A DNA stretch of 64,000 nucleotides. It comes from JBQKLI01 sp012798975 (lineage in GTDB: Bacteria > Bacillota > Clostridia > Tissierellales > Peptoniphilaceae). Positions within the stretch are counted from its first letter, which is position 1. Every line of letters begins with the position of its first letter. Position numbers and translations under genes: made by a program. Positions 16,743-27,081 of the stretch are shown here, piece by piece. Below the pieces are notes generated by a model. The model saw only the letters and a program-made list of their open reading frames with translations, made no database searches and was not told where the DNA came from. The stretch is from contig NZ_JBQKLI010000014.1 of NCBI RefSeq assembly GCF_052116305.1, positions 1 to 64,000 on the forward strand, written 5' to 3'.

Positions 16743-18275
16743 ATGCTGCAGGAAATATTAAACTTATTGATTGAACGGCGTGAATTTTTTATCCAATTAA
16801 GTCTGGAACATCTCTTGATTTCTATGATCGCCATCTTAATCTCCATTGTCATCGGCGGGATTATCGGTATTGCAATCAGCGAATACCGCGAGTCCTCTAA
16901 ACCTGTCCTAGGCACCATAAACTTTCTCTATACCATTCCCTCGATCTCTATGCTGGGATTTCTAATTCCTTTTTCAGGTATCGGAAACACAACAGCTATT
17001 ATCGCATTAACGTTGTACGCCCTGCTTCCAATGGTTCGAAATACATATACAGGTATTACAAATGTTGATGAACAGCTCGTCGAAGCTGCCAGAGGGATGG
17101 GCAGTACCGATAAACAGATCCTCTATAAAATCAAGCTTCCTCTAGCCTTGCCAGTTATTATGTCCGGTATTCGGAATATGGTGATTATGACGATCGCCTT
17201 AACAGGAATTGCCTCCTTTATCGGTGCTGGAGGACTAGGTGTGGCCATTTACCGCGGGATTACCACAAACTTTACAGCGATGACGGTAACAGGTTCCTTG
17301 CTGATTGCCATTATGGCGCTGATCCTCGATTTAGTTCTGGGAAGATTGGAAAAGTCCGTGGATTATCGGACAAGATCTCGCAAAAAAAGCAACATCCCTT
17401 TTATTCTCTTAATACTGCTTCTTGTTGGACTGCTTCTCTTTGGAATCTTAGGCAATCGATCCAGCAAAGATACAATCCAAGTGGCTACAAAACCTATGAC
17501 CGAACAATATATCATGGGTGAAATGCTGGATATCCTCATCGAAAAAAACACCGACCTTACTGTGGAAATAACTCAGGGAGTCGGCGGAGGTACTTCGAAC
17601 ATACAGCCTGCTATGGAAAGCGGCGAGTTTGATGTTTATCCGGAATATACGGGAACAGGTTGGAATCAGGTATTAAAACGAGAGGATCTCTATACGGAAG
17701 AACGCTTCGGAGAATTAGAAAAGGAATATAACGATAACTATAATATGACTTGGAAAGGCATGTACGGCTTTAACAACAGCTACGCACTGGCCGTAAGAAC
17801 AGAAATCGCACAGGAACATAATTTAAAAACCATCTCCGATTTAAAAGGAATCTCTGAAGATCTTACCTTCGGAGCGGAATACGACTTCTTTGAAAGAGAA
17901 GACGGATATACTCCTCTTACTGAAACCTACGGTATTTCATTCAACAATACTGTAGATTTAGATATTGGATTAAAATATCAAGCCATTACAGAAGGAAATA
18001 TCGATATAATGCCTATCTTCACCACTGACGGACAGTTCGCTGTTTCAGATCTTGTCGTGTTAGAAGACGACTTGAATTTCTACCCCTCTTATCAATGCGG
18101 CAATGTGATCCGCGAAGAAGTACTAAACACTCATCCAGAGCTTGAAGGTATCTTCAAAAGCTTGGAAGGGATTCTTTCCGATGAAGAAATGGCCCGCTTG
18201 AATTACCAAGTCGAAGGAGAAGGCAAAAACCCTCGAGATGCTGCAGAAGATTTCTTAACAGAAAAAGGACTTTAA
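16743..18275 (+). CDS. Osmoprotectant ABC transporter: permease fused to binding protein (OpuB/OpuC/BilEB type)
   Basis: Membrane protein of 510 residues that joins two usually separate subunits. Residues about 1-210 are the permease domain, with the EAARGMGSTDKQILYKIKLP coupling loop near residue 120. A further membrane segment (FILLILLLVGLLLFGILG, about 220-240) links to the binding domain, residues about 245-510, outside the cell. That domain begins IQVATKPMTEQYIMGEML and has the GGGTSNIQPAMESGEFDVYP EYTG region typical of glycine betaine/carnitine/choline-binding proteins. Such fusions are known, for example in Listeria BilE. AAAGGAATTC lies before the ATG. The ATPase follows 10 bases later. 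Confidence 0.9.
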   Translation: MLQEILNLLIERREFFIQLSLEHLLISMIAILISIVIGGIIGIAISEYRESSKPVLGTINFLYTIPSISMLGFLIPFSGIGNTTAIIALTLYALLPMVRNTYTGITNVDEQLVEAARGMGSTDKQILYKIKLPLALPVIMSGIRNMVIMTIALTGIASFIGAGGLGVAIYRGITTNFTAMTVTGSLLIAIMALILDLVLGRLEKSVDYRTRSRKKSNIPFILLILLLVGLLLFGILGNRSSKDTIQVATKPMTEQYIMGEMLDILIEKNTDLTVEITQGVGGGTSNIQPAMESGEFDVYPEYTGTGWNQVLKREDLYTEERFGELEKEYNDNYNMTWKGMYGFNNSYALAVRTEIAQEHNLKTISDLKGISEDLTFGAEYDFFEREDGYTPLTETYGISFNNTVDLDIGLKYQAITEGNIDIMPIFTTDGQFAVSDLVVLEDDLNFYPSYQCGNVIREEVLNTHPELEGIFKSLEGILSDEEMARLNYQVEGEGKNPRDAAEDFLTEKGL

Positions 18276-18285
18276 GGAGGTTCCA

Positions 18286-19044
18286 ATGGCTCCCATAATA
18301 GAATTTAAAAATATAAAAAAGGCATATGGGGATACAATCATCCTCGAAGAGTTTAATCTCGAAATCGAAAAGGGAGAGTTTATCACGATGATCGGCTCTT
18401 CCGGTTCGGGGAAAACAACAATTCTTAAAATGATAAACGGTCTTATCGTTCCTACTGAGGGAAGCATCTTCGTAGAAGGCAAAGACATCAGCAAGGAAGA
18501 CCAGATTGAACTAAGGAGAAACATCGGCTATTCTATACAAGGAAATGTCCTTTTTCCCCATCTCAGCGTGGAGGAAAATATCTCCTATGTACCCAACCTT
18601 CTCAACAAAAAAGATAAAGAGCGCACAAAAAAAGCTGTCGATAAATGGATGGATATCGTTGGACTCTCTCAAGACCTAAAAACCCACTATCCAAGAGAAC
18701 TCTCAGGAGGCCAGCAGCAGCGTGTAGGGATCGCAAGATCTCTCGCCGCTTCCCCAGAAATCCTTCTAATGGACGAACCCTTTGGTGCTGTAGATGAAAT
18801 CACAAGACGGACCCTTCAAAAGGAAATCAAAGACATTCATAGACAAACAGGTATCACGATTCTTTTTATCACCCACGATATCACCGAAGCCTTAATGCTC
18901 GGCTCAAGAGTATTAATCCTAAACGAAGGAACGATTCAGCAGTTTGACACTCCAGACAACATCCTTGATCATCCTGCTAATGATTTTGTAAAAGACCTCT
19001 TAGGTGTACGAATCGGCAGCCGTGTAGAAGAACTTATAGAATAG
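18286..19044 (+). CDS. Osmoprotectant ABC transporter ATP-binding protein
   Basis: Cytoplasmic ATPase of 252 residues that powers the fused permease upstream. Walker A is GSSGSGKTT (about residue 37), the signature is LSGGQQQRVGIARS (about 140), Walker B is ILLMDEPFGAVD, and the switch His is in ILFITHDI. It stops after the ATPase core and lacks the C-terminal CBS pair that senses ionic strength in OpuCA and OpuA ATPases, so osmotic gating by CBS domains is not expected. AAGGAGG precedes the ATG. Confidence 0.93.
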   Translation: MAPIIEFKNIKKAYGDTIILEEFNLEIEKGEFITMIGSSGSGKTTILKMINGLIVPTEGSIFVEGKDISKEDQIELRRNIGYSIQGNVLFPHLSVEENISYVPNLLNKKDKERTKKAVDKWMDIVGLSQDLKTHYPRELSGGQQQRVGIARSLAASPEILLMDEPFGAVDEITRRTLQKEIKDIHRQTGITILFITHDITEALMLGSRVLILNEGTIQQFDTPDNILDHPANDFVKDLLGVRIGSRVEELIE

Positions 19045-19045
19045 C

Positions 19046-19075
19046 AAAACCCCAGATCTTTTGTCTGGGGTTTTT
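19046..19075. terminator. Bidirectional terminator between convergent genes
   Basis: AAAACCCCAGA pairs with TCTGGGGTTTT, followed by T-runs on both strands. It separates the ATPase gene from the FAD protein gene. Confidence 0.9.
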
Positions 19076-19076
19076 A

Positions 19077-20507
19077 TTATTTTGAAGAATATAAACTTTT
19101 TATCAATTCATGAGCAGTCTTTTGAATCATCATTGTAGAATTATTACGGTATTGTACACCAACCGCCAGCACTCCATGTCCATGAAGATTCTCCAACGTT
19201 CCATAAAGAGGAGAGATCACGCACATTTTTCCCGGCACTAAAGTTAAACCGCCATATTCGCAGACCGAAGCATATCTTTTTTCAAGGAGCTGGTCTAAAA
19301 GAGGATTCGATTCTTCTATTTCCCTCATCCGTACATCCAGCCCTGTCGCATTTATTATATAGTCGTATTCTATCTCATGTTCTTTTCCGTCTGCCATAAT
19401 CAGCTTGTATTTTCCGTTCTTTTTAATACCTCCTACACCCTTTACCATGGATAATCGGTGTTCCTTTTTAGCCTGAATCAAAATCTCAGCGGACTCTAAA
19501 GGAAGCGGACTGCGGTTATGGGTTAAAAAAGGATGCCATTTTTCTCTGAAACGCACTCTGTCAGTTACAGGCATACAGTCCCACACCTTGTTAAAAATCC
19601 CGTTCATTGGGGGTAGAAGAGCCTGAACCACAGCTAAGTCATCAGGAGAATCGATATTTCTCTCTAACCCTTCAATACCTCCGCACATATGAAATTCTTG
19701 GAATTTCTCAAAATCAATTCCATGAGATTCTAGCTCTTCTAGAAATAAAGCATCAAACTCTTCAAAGGCGATACGCCCATAATATTCTTCCAAATGCTTT
19801 TTTAAACACTCCATTGTCAGGACATTTATCGAAACTTCCACAGGTTCCACTCTTACAGTAGGAATCATGCAGCTTCGTGAGAACATTGTAATATGATCAC
19901 CACGGTTTTTAGATAACAAGTAGGTTGCCACATCTACTCCTGTAAGACTCGTTCCGATCACACAAATATTGCCTTTCTGAACCCCTTGAAGCTTCTCTTC
20001 CAATGGAAATATCTCCTGGATAAAATTCTCCTCGCCTTTCAGACCATAGTAATCATATTGCTTCAGCTCTCCGCAGCAAAGATGAACCCTGTCATATTTG
20101 TTGATCTTCCCAGATTCTGTCCCCAGCTCCCACTGATTTCCTGCCTTATCTATACGAATGATTTTTTCTTCCATAAGATTGGCCTGTATCTTCTTTGCAG
20201 TATCCTCCATGCGGGATTTCATATAAACACCAAAAACATTCCGAGGAGTATAGACAGGTTCCTGCAAATCATTTTCTTCTAGCCAACGAGCTAAGTCGTC
20301 GTTGTCTTCATAGTTATAGCTAATCTTTCTCGTTTTTAAATTTAAAATAACTTCATCCGAATCCATTCTATATGGATAACCTTTCCCTAAACTTCCGCTG
20401 GAATCGTAACAGTCGATGGATACTGTTGACGGATCAACTACCTTCTCATATCCCGCCAAAACAGCCATCCCCGAAGTCCCCATTCCTATAATAGCTACCT
20501 TTTCCAT
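19077..20507 (-). CDS. FAD/NAD(P)-binding protein (YdhS-like)
   Basis: A 476-residue flavoprotein-type oxidoreductase. The N-terminal Rossmann motif is IIGMGTSGMAVLAGYEK, followed by GKGYPYR, which is characteristic of the FAD-NAD(P)-binding group that includes E. coli YdhS. A second dinucleotide site reads CVIGTSLTGVDVATYL near residue 190, and INATGLD lies near 395. The substrate is unknown for the whole group. It is convergent with the transporter operon and stands alone before the CRISPR array. Confidence 0.82.
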   Translation of the reverse strand: MEKVAIIGMGTSGMAVLAGYEKVVDPSTVSIDCYDSSGSLGKGYPYRMDSDEVILNLKTRKISYNYEDNDDLARWLEENDLQEPVYTPRNVFGVYMKSRMEDTAKKIQANLMEEKIIRIDKAGNQWELGTESGKINKYDRVHLCCGELKQYDYYGLKGEENFIQEIFPLEEKLQGVQKGNICVIGTSLTGVDVATYLLSKNRGDHITMFSRSCMIPTVRVEPVEVSINVLTMECLKKHLEEYYGRIAFEEFDALFLEELESHGIDFEKFQEFHMCGGIEGLERNIDSPDDLAVVQALLPPMNGIFNKVWDCMPVTDRVRFREKWHPFLTHNRSPLPLESAEILIQAKKEHRLSMVKGVGGIKKNGKYKLIMADGKEHEIEYDYIINATGLDVRMREIEESNPLLDQLLEKRYASVCEYGGLTLVPGKMCVISPLYGTLENLHGHGVLAVGVQYRNNSTMMIQKTAHELIKSLYSSK

Positions 20508-20632
20508 AAGCCCTCCATTATGTTTTTATTTGAATAACCCTTCTAGTTAATATTGTAGCATGGAGGCTTGCAAATATGGATATAAATGTTTTTGCAACTT
20601 GTGGTGGGTTAAAACCCTGAGTCGCTTATCTT

Positions 20633-23600
20633 ATTTCAATACATTTAATGTTATGGTTCTGCAATTTGAAATTTACCTTGGTTGGGTTACTAAAACATTT
20701 CAATACATTTAATGTTATGGTTCAGCCGTTGGTATCTACCCAACCGTCTGCAAATACAACCCATTTCAATACATTTAATGTTATGGTTCAGCTCTGAATT
20801 GAATTTATCGCTTCGATTCCTCTATTAAATTTCAATACATTTAATGTTATGGTTCAGCTAGCCTTAGATGAAAATAATAATGTAGTCAATTTGTAATTTC
20901 AATACATTTAATGTTATGGTTCAGCAAAAGATATAGAAGATGATAACAATATAGCTATATAATTTCAATACATTTAATGTTATGGTTCAGCCCAGTCCTA
21001 CCGATCCGAATGTGCCAGTAATTGATTATTTCAATACATTTAATGTTATGGTTCAGCCAGTAGGTATTTTGATATTGGCAATAGAGGAAACTAATTTCAA
21101 TACATTTAATGTTATGGTTCAGCCCGTCCAACAATCTAAACTTCGGCTGCAGCTGTAAAATTTCAATACATTTAATGTTATGGTTCAGCCAAGTTCTGTC
21201 TTAACGGTTATATAGATATCTCCATTTCAATACATTTAATGTTATGGTTCAGCATGCTATGGGCAGTCTTAAACTATACAAAGTAATATTTCAATACATT
21301 TAATGTTATGGTTCAGCAGGTAGAAAACGAAAAGGCAAATAATATTGTATTTAATTTCAATACATTTAATGTTATGGTTCAGCCTCACAGTATTGAGTTA
21401 ATGACAAATATTGTCGCATTTCAATACATTTAATGTTATGGTTCAGCAGGGCGTGGGAGAAATCTCATGCCCTTTTTTATTGTCATTTCAATACATTTAA
21501 TGTTATGGTTCAGCGCTATATTTCTGTTATAACCATACAACAAAACCTATTTCAATACATTTAATGTTATGGTTCAGCTATCCTCAATCGCTCTTTCTTT
21601 ATCCGCTTTCTTCATTTCAATACATTTAATGTTATGGTTCAGCTCATTGAAGACGTCTAGCACTTCTAATATTTCAAACATTTCAATACATTTAATGTTA
21701 TGGTTCAGCAAGAAGTAGAAAGATTAAGAGCAAAACTTGAAAAATATTTCAATACATTTAATGTTATGGTTCAGCGTCATTTTGTTTGTTATCGATTCTT
21801 CTCTTCGATAAATTTCAATACATTTAATGTTATGGTTCAGCAGCTCTAAATCTCTTTTTGTAACCGTATCTTCCCAGATTTCAATACATTTAATGTTATG
21901 GTTCAGCTTACAGCAAATGCGATTGTAAAATATACAGGCGAATATTTCAATACATTTAATGTTATGGTTCAGCTTGATAATTTTTCTATCGACGATCTTG
22001 CTTCATCTCCATTTCAATACATTTAATGTTATGGTTCAGCCTCGAACTGTTGGAATATACAGCTTCTTGTCCTGTATTTCAATACATTTAATGTTATGGT
22101 TCAGCCTTCTGGCAGATCGATAATCTCTCCACCTTTTTCAATTTCAATACATTTAATGTTATGGTTCAGCATGCGACGTTAAACAAACACGTTGAGTCTG
22201 TAGTATCTCAATACATTTAATGTTATGGTTCAGCTCTTCTATTGCCTGTTTTGCTGGGATCCCGTTAAACATTTCAATACATTTAATGTTATGGTTCAGC
22301 AACTTCTCAAGAAAACTATCGGTATCAAACTCACGTATTTCAATACATTTAATGTTATGGTTCAGCGTTTGTAGTTACTGAGCAGACAAGGCAGGGTAGA
22401 GGATTTCAATACATTTAATGTTATGGTTCAGCTTTGCTTATGATTTTAAGAAGGGTGATTTTATCCTATTTCAATACATTTAATGTTATGGTTCAGCAGT
22501 TGCAAATCAATATCATATTCCTACAAATTACAATTTCAATACATTTAATGTTATGGTTCAGCGACAGAACGGACTATGTGTTAAATGATGTTCTAAAATT
22601 TCAATACATTTAATGTTATGGTTCAGCTTACAAGATCCATCGCTTGTTTTGTATCACCGTTTGATTTCAATACATTTAATGTTATGGTTCAGCTTCTTAT
22701 AAAAGTCTTGCAGATATTCAAAGCTTGCTATTTCAATACATTTAATGTTATGGTTCAGCATATTAGAAGAGTATTCTAACACTTTCTGCTGTAAACATTT
22801 CAATACATTTAATGTTATGGTTCAGCTATGTATAACACAAGCACTGGAGAAACTCTATCTGCATTTCAATACATTTAATGTTATGGTTCAGCCAACGGGA
22901 TTCCTGTAGGAGATGAAGCCCCATATAAATTTCAATACATTTAATGTTATGGTTCAGCCTTAACCCCGAATTTAACCCCTCCATCTTCAAACCAATTTCA
23001 ATACATTTAATGTTATGGTTCAGCATTTTAAACTAGAGGAATAATGGCTTGCTGTAACTATTTCAATACATTTAATGTTATGGTTCAGCGTCGCTATAAG
23101 GGGGCAATATCTGCAAGTAATCAAATTTCAATACATTTAATGTTATGGTTCAGCAGATTCTGAAGTCGTGGCGTACCCGTTCGCTCTCTCATTTCAATAC
23201 ATTTAATGTTATGGTTCAGCAAACGTGAAAGACGTAAAAGAAGCGACACGAATATTATTTCAATACATTTAATGTTATGGTTCAGCGAGATATTATGTTA
23301 TAGACAGGGCGGTGGTGCTAGAATTTCAATACATTTAATGTTATGGTTCAGCAATTGTTTCAAGGAAAAAATCAAGCGATTTTAAAGTATTTCAATACAT
23401 TTAATGTTATGGTTCAGCCTACAAAAAGTAAGTGCGAATTTACCTACAGCCTAATTTCAATACATTTAATGTTATGGTTCAGCCGTGCAGTTTATACCCG
23501 TAGTAGCCCTCGTTTCTGTATTTCAATACATTTAATGTTATGGTTCAGCTTTGGACTAAATAATGTTCACGTGGGAACTTATATATTTCAATACATTTAA

Positions 23601-25193
23601 TGTTATGGTTCAGCAGTGTTTGAGGCAAGGCTCGAAAAGGAGATTGTTGCATTTCAATACATTTAATGTTATGGTTCAGCCTTTTCAGTAACCAATCTAA
23701 AGGTCTTATCCTCATATTTCAATACATTTAATGTTATGGTTCAGCGGGTCATAGAGAACGAATATCTAGAATTATCAATGCTATTTCAATACATTTAATG
23801 TTATGGTTCAGCCGTACTACAAGGCTATATATCTTCTTATCTTGCTGATTTCAATACATTTAATGTTATGGTTCAGCACGTTGTAATAGATGAAACGAAC
23901 GAACTCCTTACCTATTTCAATACATTTAATGTTATGGTTCAGCTGATGAACGTCTTGCCATAACGGGATAATCTCTCTATTTCAATACATTTAATGTTAT
24001 GGTTCAGCAATATTAAACTATCCCCAATTTGTCCGATTAAACTATTTCAATACATTTAATGTTATGGTTCAGCTTACGTACACTGACTTATTCTCGTCCG
24101 TCAGCACGATTTCAATACATTTAATGTTATGGTTCAGCTAATGCAGAAATTAACGGGGTAGCGCCATCAAATATATTTCAATACATTTAATGTTATGGTT
24201 CAGCGTAATTGATATCGTATGTTTAGAATCAATATAAGTAATTTCAATACATTTAATGTTATGGTTCAGCGATCTCGAAAAGGGGTTATTGCATTAATCT
24301 TAAAAGAATTTCAATACATTTAATGTTATGGTTCAGCTTTTATTTTAGACCACTTATATTTTGATGGATCTTGATTTCAATACATTTAATGTTATGGTTC
24401 AGCGAAAGGATTATATTCCCTTTGTTTTATTTTATCATATTTCAATACATTTAATGTTATGGTTCAGCGATATTGTAAGAGCGATTACTCTTAATAAATT
24501 ATAATTTCAATACATTTAATGTTATGGTTCAGCAGTTGCCATTCTCCGACTTTGTAATTGCGAGTTGAATTTCAATACATTTAATGTTATGGTTCAGCTT
24601 GACTACATTGTTAAAGATGAATATAAACGTATAATATTTCAATACATTTAATGTTATGGTTCAGCAAAAAATGAACGGTTATATACAAAGGTTCTCTTTT
24701 ATTTCAATACATTTAATGTTATGGTTCAGCTTTATCCAATTTAAAATCATTATCTCATTAGTATCTTTATTTCAATACATTTAATGTTATGGTTCAGCTT
24801 TTATAAGTGTAGCTAATTCAGTTGCGGAATCATCTATTTCAATACATTTAATGTTATGGTTCAGCTCTACATACTCAATGATAGGAACATCGTCAAATAG
24901 AATTTCAATACATTTAATGTTATGGTTCAGCCGGGAAGTTATCACAGGAAGATGCTCGTAAAGCCTTATTTCAATACATTTAATGTTATGGTTCAGCCTT
25001 TTTAAAAGTATCCAAGTTAAAGTAAGATTTTATATTTCAATACATTTAATGTTATGGTTCAGCGCGGACTAAAGACTACAGCAGGTGGAGGAAACTAATT
25101 TCAATACATTTAATGTTATGGTTCAGCAATCGAATCGCTTTTACAGGCACCGTGGGCTGATGAATTTCAATACATTTAATGTTATGGTTCAGC
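20633..25193 (-). CRISPR. Type I-B CRISPR array, 70 repeats and 69 spacers
   Basis: I counted 70 copies of a 30-base repeat, with spacers averaging about 36 bases. In transcript (minus-strand) orientation the repeat starts GCTGAACC, has ACAT-TAA-ATGT in its middle and ends ATTGAAAT, the standard 8-base Cas6 handle of type I-B. Orientation is supported by the cas genes on the same strand upstream and by decay at the far end: the copy at 20633-20662 reads GCAGAACC instead of GCTGAACC. One internal copy at 22205-22234 has a single change in the handle (ATTGAGAT). All other repeats look identical by eye, so the array is well kept and probably active. Spacer targets cannot be found without a search. 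Confidence 0.98.
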
Positions 25194-25291
25194 CATAGTA
25201 AAATACATATTCTCTATATTATCATATACCCTATAAATGAGTATTTTTAAGTCTATTTACTGTTTTTTTCCAGTGATTGCCAAATAAATCA
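25194..25291 (-). promoter_or_regulatory. CRISPR leader
   Basis: This AT-rich stretch of about 98 bases lies between the cas2 stop and the first repeat and is where the leader and array promoter should be. A GATAAT-type element sits about 35 bases before the first repeat (minus strand), but no clear -35 is seen. An inverted pair AGTGATT / AATCACT spans 25275-25296, overlapping the cas2 stop. Confidence 0.65.
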
Positions 25292-25591
25292 CTAAAAAAA
25301 CAAATCGTCTTCATCCTTCAGCTTTATTCCCATTATCTCCTCCTCGAATGAATATTTGCCTGGAAGTTTTATGATTGCAATTGTATCTTCCTCCTCTTTA
25401 ATAATATTTTTTAATTCTTTCTTAAGTTTTATTAAGTTTGACGGGGTAATATTCCCTCTAAATACAGATAGCTGGTATCTTTCTAAATATTTTTTACATA
25501 TCTTGAAAACCTTCGATACTCTCTCTGAATTTATATCGTAAAATAAGAATACATAATTATAATTATAGTTTCTATTCCTTATTTTTGTCAT
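25292..25591 (-). CDS. cas2: CRISPR-associated endonuclease Cas2
   Basis: Small subunit of the Cas1-Cas2 spacer integration complex. YVFLFYDINSERVSKVFKIC with the conserved Asp forms the first strand, and ERYQLSVFRGNIT follows near residue 40. Its 99 residues from the ATG at 25591 include about 10 residues before the usual start of the fold. The start overlaps the end of cas1 by 20 bases; a TTG at 25609 directly abuts GGAG and is less likely. It is the last gene of the cas operon, next to the leader. Confidence 0.92.
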   Translation of the reverse strand: MTKIRNRNYNYNYVFLFYDINSERVSKVFKICKKYLERYQLSVFRGNITPSNLIKLKKELKNIIKEEEDTIAIIKLPGKYSFEEEIMGIKLKDEDDLFF

Positions 25592-26576
25592 TATATGGAA
25601 TAAATTCAACTCCTTCCATAATATCTTTTATCAATTTATAACAATCATATTTCAATAAGGTTTGATACGTCACTTTTCTTTTTAACCTTTTATGCTCAAT
25701 AACTTTATTTAACCTATTTTCAAATTCTGCTATGAATATTTTTTTACCTTCTTCATTTAAAACAGCATAATTCATATTCTTGTCAAAATGATTTATTTTA
25801 CTAATGCGATTGTTGTTCACAAGATCTAATATTGTCCTAAACACTATTATAGGCTTAAATACTTCACTGATATCCAATGCTAGAGAAAATCTTCGTTCCG
25901 CTGGCTCATGCAAATAGCTTATTGTCGGATTTAAATGTGTCTGATAAATTGCAGACACCGTTTTCGTGTACAACATTGTATTTCCAAAAGATATCAACGC
26001 ATTAATTGGATTATCTGGAGGTCTTTTAACTCTTTCCTTTAAATAGAAATCTTCAGGTAATACTATTCTTAATGCACTATAAAATTCTTTCCAAACAAAT
26101 CCCTCAATGTATAAAATCCTCTTTATTTGTTCTACTTTATCCAACTCATTAAAAACTATTTTTCTTATATTGTCTATATACTCCTTTACCGGCTTATTAT
26201 GCCGATGATAATGATACAATACTTCAATAATATTTAAAGCTATTCCCTTCACTATAGATTTAGCAATACGAATACGATCTATTTTATATTTTTCTAACTG
26301 CTGCACTAATAAACGACCACTAAGATATTCTTCCTTTGGACAAAATGTACCACTATAATTTCCATAATAGTTAAAAAAATGAATAAAAATACTATATCTG
26401 CCTAAAAAATCTAGTAGTTTTGTATTAATAGAAACTTCATTTAGTATATATATTTCTCTTACTTCCTCTATCGGAAAATAATTAATATTATTATCGACGT
26501 CTCTATAGCACAAAGAAAAATCTTTTCTAGATAATTTACCTGATGTAAAAATATATTTTGTTTTTCCCATCTTCAT
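25572..26576 (-). CDS. cas1: CRISPR-associated endonuclease Cas1 (type I-B)
   Basis: Integrase of new spacers, 334 residues. The N-terminal beta domain contains KYIFTSGKLSRKDFSLCYRD, and the helical domain holds the metal-binding set: Glu in NALISFGNTMLYTKTVSAIY context, His in SYLHEPAERRFSLALDISEVFKP and the following acidic residues. Length and motifs match the subtype I-B branch. It starts 3 bases after cas4 and overlaps cas2. Confidence 0.96.
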   Translation of the reverse strand: MKMGKTKYIFTSGKLSRKDFSLCYRDVDNNINYFPIEEVREIYILNEVSINTKLLDFLGRYSIFIHFFNYYGNYSGTFCPKEEYLSGRLLVQQLEKYKIDRIRIAKSIVKGIALNIIEVLYHYHRHNKPVKEYIDNIRKIVFNELDKVEQIKRILYIEGFVWKEFYSALRIVLPEDFYLKERVKRPPDNPINALISFGNTMLYTKTVSAIYQTHLNPTISYLHEPAERRFSLALDISEVFKPIIVFRTILDLVNNNRISKINHFDKNMNYAVLNEEGKKIFIAEFENRLNKVIEHKRLKRKVTYQTLLKYDCYKLIKDIMEGVEFIPYNDKNKE

Positions 26577-26579
26577 CCT

Positions 26580-27074
26580 CTATATGTAACAATACGTGTA
26601 GTATGCACATTTTCTGCACTTTGATATTCTAAGCTTTTCCTTTGGCGGATTTTCACTTAGGATTAATAACTCAATTTCTTCCAATATCCTTTTCAATTGT
26701 TCTTCTATCGCTTCTGTTAACTCAATAATCGTTGTTTTTGATGCATTCTTTTTCTCAACAAATTCTAATTTTCCTTTTCGGATAATTCCTTTTTCCTTTA
26801 ATTTTATCAAATAAAAAATAAGCTGCCATTTAGCGGCTTCCTGATCAGCATCTGATTTTTTTATCTCTGTTAAATAATCTCTTGTTATTTTATCAATCTT
26901 TATATTATCTAAAGTAACTTCTGTATTATCTCTATTATGCAATTTTTCTTCGTGTAAGGCTTTTCCTATCTTCACTAGTTCTTCATTATCTTCTAAATTT
27001 ATTTTATTCCCATGAAGATAGCATTGTCTCTTACAATGTATATAATAATTTACTAAAGTCCCTGTAATTTCCAT
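26580..27074 (-). CDS. cas4: CRISPR-associated exonuclease Cas4
   Basis: RecB-like nuclease with an iron-sulfur cluster, 164 residues; it trims prespacers and helps select those with the right PAM. The cluster ligands are one Cys pair near the start (HCKRQCYLHG) and one at the end (KCRKCAYYTYC). The nuclease core shows ALHEEKLH, LTEIKKSDADQEAAKWQ and the QLIFYL helix. It lies between cas3 and cas1, as usual for type I-B. Confidence 0.94.
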   Translation of the reverse strand: MEITGTLVNYYIHCKRQCYLHGNKINLEDNEELVKIGKALHEEKLHNRDNTEVTLDNIKIDKITRDYLTEIKKSDADQEAAKWQLIFYLIKLKEKGIIRKGKLEFVEKKNASKTTIIELTEAIEEQLKRILEEIELLILSENPPKEKLRISKCRKCAYYTYCYI

Positions 27075-27081
27075 GATTCAC

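Noticed and set aside
21448..21484. Terminator inside the array that might stop pre-crRNA synthesis
   Set aside because: The T-run is on the plus strand, whereas the array is transcribed on the minus strand.
22826..23026. Open frame of 66 codons in the CRISPR array (minus strand)
   Set aside because: It reads through repeats and spacers, repeating the same peptide from each repeat; no ribosome binding site.
23343..23600. Open frame of 85 codons in the CRISPR array (plus strand)
   Set aside because: Same reason: translated repeats, not a gene.
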